From Nitrospira sp. (GTDB taxonomy: Bacteria > Nitrospirota > Nitrospiria > Nitrospirales > Nitrospiraceae): 64,000 bases of DNA. Below are positions 26,523 through 36,119 of this stretch, one piece after another (positions within the stretch are counted from its first letter, which is position 1; every line of letters begins with the position of its first letter). Position numbers and translations under genes: made by a program. The notes under the pieces were generated by a model. That model was given only the letters and a program-made list of their open reading frames with translations, did not search any database and had not been told where the DNA came from. The DNA lies in assembly GCA_020846195.1 (NCBI GenBank), contig JADLEJ010000004.1, positions 186,001 to 250,000 on the forward strand. The letters are read 5' to 3'.

Positions 26523-26959
26523 GCGAGTCCACGACAACCCAGCTGTGCAACGCCTGCCAAGGCACCTGGCCGCGCGCTGACCATTTCATCGCCGACCTCG
26601 GGCTGTCGCAAGCCTATGTGCACGAAGATCAATTTTTCAAAGGCTGGACCGTCGTCGTCTTCCGGCGCCACGCCACCGAACTCTTCCAGCTCGCGCCCAC
26701 GGAGCGAATCCAGTTGATGGAAGAAGTCACTCTGGTGGCCAAGACCCTCGCCCATGCGTTTGAGGCCCGAAAAATCAATTATGAGCTGCTAGGCAATCAA
26801 CTGCCGCACATCCACTGGCATCTCATCCCCCGGCTGGCCACCGACCCGGCCCCTCTGGAACCGGTTTGGCGGGTGCCGCACGAGCCCGTCCACCTGGCCA
26901 CCGAAGATCTCCAGGCCCATATCGAGCGCATCAAGGCGGAACTCGCCAAACTACGCTAG
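26519..26959 (+). CDS. HIT family hydrolase
   Basis: A 146-residue histidine-triad protein, a nucleotide hydrolase or transferase family. The motif is LPHIHWHLIPR (HxHxH). A CxxC at CNACQGTW near the N-terminus and a later H in VPHEPVHLA may bind metal. ATG 26519 overlaps the preceding stop (ATGA), showing translational coupling. Typical substrates are dinucleoside polyphosphates or AMP conjugates; none can be assigned here. Confidence 0.88.
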   Translation: MSESTTTQLCNACQGTWPRADHFIADLGLSQAYVHEDQFFKGWTVVVFRRHATELFQLAPTERIQLMEEVTLVAKTLAHAFEARKINYELLGNQLPHIHWHLIPRLATDPAPLEPVWRVPHEPVHLATEDLQAHIERIKAELAKLR

Positions 26960-27013
26960 CCACGGATATCCAAAATTTGACCGATCCCGGGGAGGATGCC
27001 CCGCCCGATCAAG

Positions 27014-27022
27014 TGCTATAAT
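27014..27022 (+). promoter_or_regulatory. Extended -10 promoter of the Sel1/TPR gene
   Basis: TGCTATAAT is a perfect extended -10 box (27014-27022). A TTGACC at 26977 is too far upstream to be its -35. Transcription would start near 27030, only about 4 bases before ATG 27034 and 34 before ATG 27064. Confidence 0.6.
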
Positions 27023-27063
27023 CACCCCCACACATGCCCATCTCAAGAGGGTCGCAGGTTTCG

Positions 27064-28344
27064 ATGCGTCGTTGTCTAGTGCTCGTGACCGTCCTTGCTG
27101 TTCCGCTGCTCGCCGAACGTCACGGTCTGTCGTTCGCCCAAACGCCTGACGAACAGATATCCTCGCCGCCGATTCTCGAGTCTCCCGGCCCCGATCCCAC
27201 GCTCACGGTGGATCCCAATCAAACTCCACAACCTCCACAGCAGAACCACCCGCAGCCCTCTGAATGGACGGAGCAAGAGCGCAACAATGCCGTCTTCATG
27301 CTGAGCGAGCTACGCGGACGGATCAGGATATTTCCCGCCAGCGCGGAGGACCGCCTCAAGCTGGCGCAGGGACTCTATCGCGTCGGCGACTTCGATGCCG
27401 CACTCGACGAATGCCGCCTTGCGCTCAAGTTGCAGCCGAACCATACCGGCGCGCTGCTGCAACTCGGCATCCTGCTCATGGCGAAACAAGATGGACATGG
27501 CGCCGCCACCGCCTTCATGGAAGCCCTGCTGCTCGACCCCGCACTCACCCACGCGCACTACAGTCTCGGCGGCGTGCAATATTCGCTCGGCAATATCAAG
27601 GCCGCGACACAATCGTATCGGCGGGCGCTCGAACTCCAGCCGCACTTTCCCGACGCACGGTACCGCCTCGCCTTGCTGCTAAAGCTGACCAATCGCCATC
27701 AGGAGGCGGCACAGTTCATGGAAGAAGCGGCCAGCGGCGGAGTGCCACAGGCACAGTTCTTTTCAGGGAATGCCTACAAGAGCGGCCAGGGTGTGGAGAA
27801 ACATCTCGGACGGGCGATCTTCTGGTGGACCATGGCCGCTGAATCGGGCCACCAACCGGCTGCCGACGCGCTCGCCAAACTCCGACGGCAAGCCCTGTCG
27901 GCCACACTCGCCGACCGACGCCGCACCGACGCGCTCGCAGGCTTTCAATCCTATCGCGCACTGCTCTGGGAAAAATTCCCGGACTACAGCCGGACTGGAG
28001 ACAGCGACACATTGGGGACCCTGCTGCTCAAAGATAATCGGACCGACGCGGCGGTCTCGACCCTCCTCCAAGAAAGTTACGCGCTGAGCGACATCGCCTT
28101 GGCCAAACTCGTCCGGCTCTACGAAACAGGCTGGGACCAGCACCTCGCGCCCTTCGATAAAAACATTCTCGGCTGCCTTGAGACCACCGCCGCAGACGGT
28201 TTCGCGCCAGCCAAGGCCGCGCTTGCGCGCATCTATGACCAGGGCCTCGGCGTCGCGCCGGATCGAGCCAAAGCGAAGGCCGCGCTCAAGGGCCTGTCGA
28301 AGCAAGACACCCAAGCCCTGCTCGATGAACTAGGCCTCCGATAA
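27064..28344 (+). CDS. Exported TPR/Sel1-repeat protein
   Basis: A 426-residue protein with a signal peptide (MRRCLVLVTVLAVPLLA). A proline-rich stretch follows, then three or more TPR units (AQGLYRVGDFDAALDECRLALKLQP, LGGVQYSLGNIKAATQSYRRALELQP are typical, given here in part) and Sel1-like repeats (AYKSGQGVEKHLGRAIFWWTMAAESG, IYDQGLGVAPDRAKAKAALKG). Sel1 repeats mediate protein contacts. An alternative in-frame ATG at 27034 would give an almost leaderless mRNA. It lies 4 bp before the sigma54-activator gene, so the two are cotranscribed. Confidence 0.8.
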   Translation: MRRCLVLVTVLAVPLLAERHGLSFAQTPDEQISSPPILESPGPDPTLTVDPNQTPQPPQQNHPQPSEWTEQERNNAVFMLSELRGRIRIFPASAEDRLKLAQGLYRVGDFDAALDECRLALKLQPNHTGALLQLGILLMAKQDGHGAATAFMEALLLDPALTHAHYSLGGVQYSLGNIKAATQSYRRALELQPHFPDARYRLALLLKLTNRHQEAAQFMEEAASGGVPQAQFFSGNAYKSGQGVEKHLGRAIFWWTMAAESGHQPAADALAKLRRQALSATLADRRRTDALAGFQSYRALLWEKFPDYSRTGDSDTLGTLLLKDNRTDAAVSTLLQESYALSDIALAKLVRLYETGWDQHLAPFDKNILGCLETTAADGFAPAKAALARIYDQGLGVAPDRAKAKAALKGLSKQDTQALLDELGLR

Positions 28345-28348
28345 TTCC

Positions 28349-30976
28349 ATGCTCGACCGACAAGCACTCTGGCGGCTCCTCATCACCTCACTGCCCCTCC
28401 AGGCCCTCATCATCGGTCTGCTCGCGGCTCTGCTGGCTGGAGCCCCCTGGCTGGCCGCCCCCGCGACGTTCACAGCGCTCGATTGGACGGCCTACGATAC
28501 GTGGCTCCGCCAGCGCGCGCCGATCGCGGTCAGCCCCTCGCTCACAATTGTCGTGCGCGATCCCGCGAGCGACGAGCGGTTCGGAGCCGGATCGTTGGAC
28601 CGGGCCGTTCTGGCGCAGCTCATCGCCGCCGCGCATGACGCTGGCGCCGCCGCCATCGGCATCGACCATCGCATGGGCCACGCCAGCCCCCCGCAACTGG
28701 GCGGAGCCGCCAGCGACGCATTGCTTCTAGAGGCGGCGAAAACCGCCGGCCGCATCGTGACCGTCTTCGAGGACGACGCCCCGCCGGCTCCAGATGCCAT
28801 CATGGAAGGACACCTCGCACTATCCCCCCACAGCGACCACGTCGCGCGCGCCGGCCCCCTCTTCATTGAGCAAGGCGGTCGAACGACGCCCGCTTTCGGA
28901 CTGGCCCTGTATGCGCTGGCGAACCATCAACCACTTGCCAGCATCGCACACGAGACCGGCCTCATCGACATCGTCGGAAACGGTTCGCTGGCCGCCCTGC
29001 CGACCGTCCCTCTATCCTCCGTGTGGAAAGCCATCCATCAGCATGACGAAGCGGCCCTAGACAGTTGGTTCAAGGATCGCGTCGTGGCCATCCTGCCAGC
29101 GGCCGCCACGCACCCCGTCTGGCTTCTCCCGACTGGAGAATCCGTCAGTGGGATGGTTGCGCAGCTGCACCTCCTCAACAGTCTCCTCACTGGCAACCGG
29201 CTCGATCAGATCCATCCTCTCTCGCGATTCATCCTCACCGGGATCGTTGCGTCGCTCATCGCTTGGGGGCTGGTACATTTCCGCGGAATAGCCGGTCTGG
29301 CGTTCGCCGCCGTTGCCATCGCACTTTATGCCGCCACAACCGGCGTCGTGCTCGGCGGACTGCATGTGGTGCTCCCGGTCGCGCTGCCGTTGACCGCGGC
29401 ATTCTTCGTTCTGCTCGGCGCCACCGCCTGGACACACCTGACGGCCGGCCAGCGCATGCGAGTGCTAGAGCGAGACATGCTCCGCCTCCAGCAGGATGCC
29501 GCCGCCGTGCGGGAAGCGCTCGTGCTGCGGGAGAATCGCGCCGAAGCCTTGCAGGAAGATTTGGACGCAGCCAAAGCCGCGGTCGCGCACTCGACCGGCC
29601 AGCAGCAAGACCTCGCCCGCACAGCGGAATCCCTGCGGTCCGAACTGGCCGATGTGCAGGCGCAGGAACAGGCCGCCCGTCAACAGCTCGATGAACTGGA
29701 ACAGCAGCTCCACGGCTTGCGCGCCGCCGATTCCTGGCCCGGCTCCATCGGCGATGCCGAACTCGACCAACTGCGGAACGACTGCCGCCAGCTAGGGATT
29801 GTCACGCAAGATCCGTCTCTCCTGCGCCTGTTTCGAGACGTGAAAAAAGGCGCCAGATCGCCGCTAACCGTCTTGCTGTTGGGTGAGCCAGGCACCGGCA
29901 AGGAGCTGTTCGCCCGCGCGGTCCATCGGCTCAGCCCTCGGTCGAGCCGGACCTTTATCGCCGTGAACATGGCCGCCATCTCGCCGGAACTGTTTGAGAG
30001 CGAACTCTTCGGCCACACGAAAGGCAGCTTCACCGGCGCCACCGCCGACCGGCGCGGCTACTTCGAACTGGCTAACCACGGCACCATCTTCCTGGATGAA
30101 ATCGGCGACCTGCGGCTAGACCACCAAAGCAAGCTGCTGCGCGTCTTACAGGAAAAGTCTTTCTATCGTGTGGGAGCGACGATCCCGACAACCGTGGATG
30201 TGCGCATCGTCGCCGCCACCAATCGCGACTTGCAGCGCGGAGTGTCCGAAGGCTGGTTCCGGGAAGATCTCTACTTTCGCTTAAAGGGATTGGTCTTCAG
30301 GCTGCCGCCGCTCCGCGAACGGACAGCGGATATTCCCCTTTTGGCGGACGTTTGCCTGGCCGAGATTGCCGCGCACATGGGGCGTCCGGTCCCCACACTC
30401 TCCAATGACGCCCTGCGCTTGCTGACCGCGCATGACTGGCCGGGCAACGTCAGGGAATTCCGCCATGCCCTTGAACGAGCCATCGCCCTAAGCGATGGGC
30501 CGATGCTCACGAAACAAGCCTTCTCCCTAGAAGATACTGCGGCAATCCAGGCAGAGGAGCAGCCGAACCGAACGGCCCTGTTGCCGGAGCCGGCGAGCGA
30601 TGCCGCGGTCCTCGCCTGCCTGCGCCAACAGGGATTCGACATGCAATCCACGGCAAAAGCGCTCGGCTGGGACCGGAGCACCGTCACCCAGCGTTTGAAA
30701 GGGCTCTGTTTTCAGGCGCTTGTCGAATCGCAAGGCGACCAGGCCAAGGCAGCCCTGGCTATCGCCGGCGATCCAGGCTCTCTGAGAACGGTCGAGCTCA
30801 AGCTTCTGGATTATCACAGCCATCTCATGGCCGTCATCGAACCCTTCAAGACGGCTCATGACGCCCTCGCCGATTGCAAACGTCGCTTCAAAAACCTGCC
30901 GGACCGGCACTTTGCCCAGGTCGAAACCCTTGTACGGGATCATTTTTCCAAGCGCTCTCGCCCTGACTCCCATTGA
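28349..30976 (+). CDS. Membrane CHASE2 sensor fused to a sigma54-dependent activator
   Basis: An 875-residue one-component regulator. An N-terminal membrane helix (about 12-35) is followed by an extracytoplasmic CHASE2 sensing domain (WTAYDTWLRQRAP, AAAIGIDHRMG; to about 290). Three closely spaced helices (about 290-360) and a long coiled coil (375-455) come next. The AAA+ sigma54-interaction domain has Walker A GEPGTGKE (about 512-519) and GSFTGA (about 558-563) in place of GAFTGA. A Fis-type HTH (STAKALGWDRSTVTQRLKGL, about 765) is followed by an unusual extension of about 100 residues. Normally such regulators act on -24/-12 promoters, and one lies 219 bp downstream. Confidence 0.88.
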   Translation: MLDRQALWRLLITSLPLQALIIGLLAALLAGAPWLAAPATFTALDWTAYDTWLRQRAPIAVSPSLTIVVRDPASDERFGAGSLDRAVLAQLIAAAHDAGAAAIGIDHRMGHASPPQLGGAASDALLLEAAKTAGRIVTVFEDDAPPAPDAIMEGHLALSPHSDHVARAGPLFIEQGGRTTPAFGLALYALANHQPLASIAHETGLIDIVGNGSLAALPTVPLSSVWKAIHQHDEAALDSWFKDRVVAILPAAATHPVWLLPTGESVSGMVAQLHLLNSLLTGNRLDQIHPLSRFILTGIVASLIAWGLVHFRGIAGLAFAAVAIALYAATTGVVLGGLHVVLPVALPLTAAFFVLLGATAWTHLTAGQRMRVLERDMLRLQQDAAAVREALVLRENRAEALQEDLDAAKAAVAHSTGQQQDLARTAESLRSELADVQAQEQAARQQLDELEQQLHGLRAADSWPGSIGDAELDQLRNDCRQLGIVTQDPSLLRLFRDVKKGARSPLTVLLLGEPGTGKELFARAVHRLSPRSSRTFIAVNMAAISPELFESELFGHTKGSFTGATADRRGYFELANHGTIFLDEIGDLRLDHQSKLLRVLQEKSFYRVGATIPTTVDVRIVAATNRDLQRGVSEGWFREDLYFRLKGLVFRLPPLRERTADIPLLADVCLAEIAAHMGRPVPTLSNDALRLLTAHDWPGNVREFRHALERAIALSDGPMLTKQAFSLEDTAAIQAEEQPNRTALLPEPASDAAVLACLRQQGFDMQSTAKALGWDRSTVTQRLKGLCFQALVESQGDQAKAALAIAGDPGSLRTVELKLLDYHSHLMAVIEPFKTAHDALADCKRRFKNLPDRHFAQVETLVRDHFSKRSRPDSH

Positions 30977-31194
30977 ACCAGCCCCACGCCCCCCTGAAAG
31001 CGGCCACCGACAACAGACTGACTAGGTAGAACCCTTCACCATTCTAAAAACACATTTATCCCCTCTGCATAACCGCCACAGCCCATGAGGCACTGTAGCA
31101 ACCGACGCCTACACTTCTACAGAATCGGCTGGCCAAGAATCCTACAATCCACCGATTATCAAGCTTTTTTCACATATCGGTCGCCACCGCGCCA

Positions 31195-31210
31195 CGGCAC
31201 CTGGATTGCA
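31195..31210 (+). promoter_or_regulatory. Sigma54 (-24/-12) promoter
   Basis: GGCAC at 31196-31200 and TTGCA at 31206-31210 are separated by 5 bases, so the invariant GG (31196-31197) and GC (31208-31209) have exactly ten bases between them. Only the first base of the TGGCAC box differs (C for T). The start of transcription should be near 31221, about 40 nt before ATG 31262. Confidence 0.72.
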
Positions 31211-31261
31211 CATGTCCTCGCGCCAACGTGAACCCATAATTTTATTTTTTTGGACTTTTTC

Positions 31262-34200
31262 ATGACGCACTTTTCTTATGCCAAAGAACTCCGCTTCACC
31301 CAGATATCGCTCGCCGTCACCGCCACCGCCACCGCTTTGCTGATCTGGTCGACCGGATCCATCGCAACAACCGCCCTGGCTCAAGGCCGCACCGGGTATC
31401 TGCTGGAAGCCCTGCTCTTCGGCGCGCTCGCCGGCTTCTTAGTCTATGGCAACCTCTGCTACCAATTGGCGCGGCTTGGACAGCTCAAACGGGACGCCGC
31501 CTTCCGGCTCTCGGCCTCGCAACCGGCAAAACCCTTCGATCCCCTGACGGCCCCAGCCCTCACCGTCCTCGTGCCGTCCTACAAAGAAGAGCTTCCTGTC
31601 ATCCGCCAAACGCTCTTGTCCGCCGCGCTCCAGAATTATCCTAATAAGCGGGTCGTGCTGCTGCTGGACGATCCGCCTGCCCCCAAAACTCAATCGGACC
31701 GGGCAGGATTATGGGCGGCGCGCAATCTGCCCTTTGAATTACAGGCCTTGCTCGACGAACCGGCCGGCCATCTCACCCAAGCCCGGGCGGCATTCCAAGC
31801 GAGACGGGCAACCCAGGCCCTCGCGATACCGGACGAATGCGTCTGGCTCTCCGATTGTTTCAGGCTGGCCACTCAGTGGTTTGAAACCCAGGCGAAGCAT
31901 TCCCCAGCCGACACCCATACCGATGTCTGGTTTGTCGAGCAAATCCTCACCCAATCCGCCGAGTCCTGCCGGGAACAGGGCGCCCGCTGGTTCGCCCGCC
32001 GGAGAGAATCCTCGTCCGCCTCAGAGGAACAACTCCTCGAAGAAATCGACGACGCCTATACGGAATTGGCCGCGCGCTTTCAGGTCGAGTTCGATGTCTT
32101 CGAGCGGAAGCAATACTGCAATCTGTCCCACGAACCCAACAAGGCGATGAATCTGAACAGTTACCTGGGCCTGATGGGCCAGCGCGTCCGCCCGGCCATG
32201 CGCCCGGCAGGCCTCGCGCTGGTGGAAACCTGTTCGCAAGCCGGCAGCCGCCTGATCCCCGATACGCCCTACGTCATCACGCTCGATGCCGACAGTCTGT
32301 TGAAATCCCATTACGCCAGCACGCTGGTCCGCTTCATGGAACAACCGGAACATGCCCGAGTGGCCGTCTCCCAAACGCCCTACAGCGCCTTCCCCAACGC
32401 GCCGGGCGTGCTAGAGCGCACCGCTGGAGCCACCACCGATATTCAATACCTCGTGCATCAAGGCTTCACCTATTTCGGCGCGACCTTTTGGGTCGGGGCC
32501 AATGCCTTGTTGAGAAAATCGGCGCTCGAAGAAATCTGCGTCGAATCCAATGAAGGCGGCCACATTGTGCGCCGGTACATCCAGGACCGGACGGTCATCG
32601 AAGATACCGAATCGACGGTCGATCTCATGGCCAAAGGCTGGTCGCTGCACAACCATCCCGAGCGGCTGGCCTACAGCGCCACTCCGCCGGACTTCGGTTC
32701 GCTGGTCATTCAGCGGGCGCGCTGGGCCAACGGCGGGCTAATCATCCTCCCCAAGCTCCTCTCGTTCCTGCGCCGCACACCGAAGCAGGCGGGCACCGTT
32801 CCGCAAGCCCTGCTGCAAATCCACTATTTAAGCTCCTTGGCCTTCGCGCCCTTGAGCGTGCTGTGCCTGCTGGCGATTCCGTTTTCCTCGGAGTTGATGA
32901 CGCCCTGGATGCTCATCGCCGCGCTGCCCTACTTCGCGCTCTATATCCGCGATCTGAAAAACATCGGCTATCGACCGTTCCGGGATCTCTTTCGCGTCTA
33001 CGCGCTCAATCTGCTCTTGATTCCCATTCATCTCACTGGCGCGGTCACGTCGATGCAACAGGCCATCGCCGGCACCAAGATTCCGTTCCGCCGAACGCCG
33101 AAAATTTCCGGACGAACCAGAACAGCTGGCCTGGATCTGGCGCTTCAATTGGGCATGGCGCTCTCCAGCCTGGCCTTGGGCCTCTACTATGTCTCGCAGT
33201 TCCGATGGATGGCGGGCGCCTTCCCACTCGCCAATGCCGGCCTGTTGATTTACGGCATCCACCGATTCATCGGTTTTGCCGAAATGCAGCAGGATCTTCG
33301 CCTGAGCCTTACGGAAACCTTCACCGCCGTAGCAAATCGCGCACGGATGGCGAGCACACGCTTCATGACCCGCGCGCTCGCTCCGCTGGCCCCGATGCTC
33401 GAATGGGGCAAAGAATTCACCTTGCCGATCCGTGCGCGGTTCGCCTCCCGCCAGATTCTCTGGAGTCTGCTGGTGGCACTCGAAGCGATCTCGCCCGCGC
33501 TTGCCACCGGGCAAACCGCGGCCCCGCTCAATCTCGTGCAAATCGAAAATCGCAAACCGGGCACTAGCGACTGGATGCTGGCCAAACCGGCGCGGAATCA
33601 TGAGATTGAAGGCTACGCCTCCGCAGCCAGTATCGACCAGGGCGGGAGCATTCGTTTTTATGTGAATACACCCGCGCCGACGTACCGCCTCACGATCTAT
33701 CGCATGGGATGGTACGGAGGGCTTGGCGCGCGGCAAGTCTCAGAGACGAGAACCGTGCCGGGGCACCGGCAGCCGGCTCCGGTCGTGGACAATGACACGG
33801 GATTGATCGAATGCCAGTGGGAACAGCCAGTCGTGCAGACCATCCCGGCCGGCAATCAAGGCGAGAACGCCTGGCCGTCAGGCTACTACTTGGCCAAACT
33901 GACGGCGGAACCCACGGGAGAAGAAAGCTACATTCTGTTCGTCGTTCGGGACGACCGGCGCGCCTCGGCCTATCTCGTCCAAGCCAGCGTGACGACGTAT
34001 CAGGCCTACAACAATTGGGGCGGCCGCTCGCTCTATTCATTCAATAGCCCAGGCGGACAGGCCGCGAAGGTCTCGTTCAATCGTCCCTATGCCGGCAGCG
34101 CCATTCCCGCCGCGGCCTCCGGGACCGGAGCTGGCGATTTCCTGATTTCCAATTCGATTCCACCCGGCTACCCAGCCTCCCCTGCCGGCTGGGAATACAA

Positions 34201-34969
34201 CATGGTTCGCTGGCTGGAACAAGAAGGATACGACGTCACCTATGCCACGAATCTCGATGTGCATGCAGACCCCGCGCTGCTCGCCTCGCATCGCGCCTTT
34301 CTCTCGATCGGGCATGATGAGTATTGGACCTGGGAGATGCGCCGCCATATAGAACAGGCGCGCGACCGGGGCATTCATCTCGGTATCTTTTCATCGAATA
34401 CCTGCTATTGGCAGGTCCGCCTCGAGCCCAGCGCCACCACCGGCGAACCGCTCCGGACCATGGTCGCCTACAAAGAGAATGCTCCCAGGCGCGATCCCTT
34501 TTTGACCGACCAGAGCCCGAATAACGATTACCTCGCCACCACACGCTGGCGCAACGCGCCCGTGAACAGCCCCGAAGCAGGCCTGCTCGGCACGATGTAT
34601 CTTGAAGTGGATAATCCCGTCGATAGCGCGTACGTGATCGAAGAAGCCGATGCCTGGATGCTCGCCAAAACCGGCCTGGCCAAAGGCTCGTCGCTGCCGG
34701 GCGTCGCCGGCTATGAAGTCGATGGACTGAGCGCCGCCAGCCCAACCGGCACGCACATCGTCGCGCGCATGCCCACCGGACAGCTCGCCGGCGCCGTCAC
34801 CTTCTATCGCGCCCCCAGCAACGCGCTGGTCTTTTCAAGCGGATCGATGCAATGGAGCTGGGGGCTCGACGATTTCCAGGCCCCGCACCTGCGCAAATCC
34901 GTTCTGAATCCAGCAGTCCAGCAGATTACCCGCAATGTATTGGCGCGATTCACGCGCGCGGAAGACTAA
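31262..34969 (+). CDS. Membrane glycosyltransferase fused to a dimethylformamidase-like domain
   Basis: A 1235-residue fusion. Two N-terminal helices are followed by a family 2 glycosyltransferase (VLVPSYKEELPVIRQTL about residue 100, DxD-like TLDADS about 340, QRARW about 483), as in cellulose- or chitin-synthase-like enzymes. Several membrane helices come next (about 515-700). A signal-like segment (ILWSLLVALEAISPALATGQ, about 730-750) precedes the C-terminal 480 residues, which resemble the large subunit C-terminal region of N,N-dimethylformamidase (IYRMGWYGGLGAR, TYQAYNNWGGRSLY, SIGHDEYWTWEMR). I know no standard enzyme with this pairing. Start: ATG 31262, with no ribosome-binding site; a TTG at 31250 is possible. 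Confidence 0.8.
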   Translation: MTHFSYAKELRFTQISLAVTATATALLIWSTGSIATTALAQGRTGYLLEALLFGALAGFLVYGNLCYQLARLGQLKRDAAFRLSASQPAKPFDPLTAPALTVLVPSYKEELPVIRQTLLSAALQNYPNKRVVLLLDDPPAPKTQSDRAGLWAARNLPFELQALLDEPAGHLTQARAAFQARRATQALAIPDECVWLSDCFRLATQWFETQAKHSPADTHTDVWFVEQILTQSAESCREQGARWFARRRESSSASEEQLLEEIDDAYTELAARFQVEFDVFERKQYCNLSHEPNKAMNLNSYLGLMGQRVRPAMRPAGLALVETCSQAGSRLIPDTPYVITLDADSLLKSHYASTLVRFMEQPEHARVAVSQTPYSAFPNAPGVLERTAGATTDIQYLVHQGFTYFGATFWVGANALLRKSALEEICVESNEGGHIVRRYIQDRTVIEDTESTVDLMAKGWSLHNHPERLAYSATPPDFGSLVIQRARWANGGLIILPKLLSFLRRTPKQAGTVPQALLQIHYLSSLAFAPLSVLCLLAIPFSSELMTPWMLIAALPYFALYIRDLKNIGYRPFRDLFRVYALNLLLIPIHLTGAVTSMQQAIAGTKIPFRRTPKISGRTRTAGLDLALQLGMALSSLALGLYYVSQFRWMAGAFPLANAGLLIYGIHRFIGFAEMQQDLRLSLTETFTAVANRARMASTRFMTRALAPLAPMLEWGKEFTLPIRARFASRQILWSLLVALEAISPALATGQTAAPLNLVQIENRKPGTSDWMLAKPARNHEIEGYASAASIDQGGSIRFYVNTPAPTYRLTIYRMGWYGGLGARQVSETRTVPGHRQPAPVVDNDTGLIECQWEQPVVQTIPAGNQGENAWPSGYYLAKLTAEPTGEESYILFVVRDDRRASAYLVQASVTTYQAYNNWGGRSLYSFNSPGGQAAKVSFNRPYAGSAIPAAASGTGAGDFLISNSIPPGYPASPAGWEYNMVRWLEQEGYDVTYATNLDVHADPALLASHRAFLSIGHDEYWTWEMRRHIEQARDRGIHLGIFSSNTCYWQVRLEPSATTGEPLRTMVAYKENAPRRDPFLTDQSPNNDYLATTRWRNAPVNSPEAGLLGTMYLEVDNPVDSAYVIEEADAWMLAKTGLAKGSSLPGVAGYEVDGLSAASPTGTHIVARMPTGQLAGAVTFYRAPSNALVFSSGSMQWSWGLDDFQAPHLRKSVLNPAVQQITRNVLARFTRAED

Positions 34970-35032
34970 CCCCCTTTCATCGATCCCACACCGATCTGGC
35001 CTAATCCGCCGCGCGTCCGCAGACAATCCCCT

Positions 35033-36103
35033 ATGGCAATCGCAGCGACATCACTCCAGCCTGCAGGGCCGCCTTCTAGTCCTCCCCTGCCCCATTTACG
35101 CTCAGCCCAGTACGATGTCCTGCGAGTCGGCGCCTGCCTCGCCGTGATCCTGCTGCATCTGGCCGCAACCATCGTGATGGACCGCGAATTCTTCGGCAGC
35201 CTCGACTGGCACGTCTCCAATGCCCTCGACGCCGCCACCCGCTGGTGCGTCCCGGTCTTCGTCATGCTGAGCGGCGCGCTGTTGCTCGATCCTAAAAAGC
35301 ACGCCAGCCCACACGAATTCTGGACAAAGCGCATGAGCCGGTTATTGCCAGCGCTTATCGCCTGGCCGGCGATCTATTTTGCCTGGCGCGCATTCTACTG
35401 GCATCAACCGCTCTCGCCCGGCACCATCGTCCACGATATGATTATTGGCCGTCCCTACGTGCATCTCTACTTTCTCTTTCTCATCGCCGGGCTCTATCTC
35501 GTCACACCCTTTCTGGCGAACGCGCTCACAGCGCTCAGCCTCCCGCAGCTGCGCGATCTGATTCTCATCATGGCCGGACTGGCAATGAACGCCAATCTAT
35601 TCGACTCTCTCGCCTCCAGCGCCTTCACCCTGTTCGTCCCCTATCTGACCTATTACCTGGCTGGCTGGTATTGCGCGCGGCTCAAGATCGAGCGGCCATC
35701 GATCCTCGCATTCATGATCGTAATTGCCGCCGCGATCACTACGCTCCTGACCGCCATCCTCGCCTTGACGCGCGGGTACGACGACCGCTGGGCCTTTTAT
35801 TTCTATGAAGACTTCAGCCCCACCGACATGGTCATGGCCGTCGGCCTCTTCTTGCTGATTCTGCAAGGGACGATTTCGCCCAGAGTCGAATCCATCGCGA
35901 AGACTCTCGCGCCGCTGACCTTCGGCGTCTATCTGGCCCATCCCATCGTGGTCGAACTACTGCGCTACGGATATTTCGTCGCAGCGCCGGTCCTGCTCCG
36001 CCCGCCCTACTACGTGCCTCTCACCTTCCTGCTCACCTCTGCCATCACCTTCCCGCTCGTCGCCCTCATGCAGCGAGCGCCGGGATTGCGGCGGATTGTG
36101 TAG
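35033..36103 (+). CDS. Membrane acyltransferase (acyltransferase 3 family)
   Basis: A 356-residue integral membrane protein with about ten helices. The family's N-terminal signature is present (YDVLRVGACLAVILLHLAATIV, with the conserved Arg and His), as is the VFVMLSGALLL motif. Such enzymes transfer O-acyl groups, often acetyl, to sugars of exopolysaccharide, LPS or Nod factor. It lies 63 bp after the glycosyltransferase fusion and probably shares its sigma54 promoter, so it may modify the same polymer. No strong ribosome-binding site precedes the ATG. Confidence 0.87.
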   Translation: MAIAATSLQPAGPPSSPPLPHLRSAQYDVLRVGACLAVILLHLAATIVMDREFFGSLDWHVSNALDAATRWCVPVFVMLSGALLLDPKKHASPHEFWTKRMSRLLPALIAWPAIYFAWRAFYWHQPLSPGTIVHDMIIGRPYVHLYFLFLIAGLYLVTPFLANALTALSLPQLRDLILIMAGLAMNANLFDSLASSAFTLFVPYLTYYLAGWYCARLKIERPSILAFMIVIAAAITTLLTAILALTRGYDDRWAFYFYEDFSPTDMVMAVGLFLLILQGTISPRVESIAKTLAPLTFGVYLAHPIVVELLRYGYFVAAPVLLRPPYYVPLTFLLTSAITFPLVALMQRAPGLRRIV

Positions 36104-36119
36104 GGACACAACGAGCGAG

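Noticed and set aside
26995..27010. GC-rich hairpin after the HIT gene as a terminator
   Set aside because: The stem is only about four base pairs and no T-tract follows.
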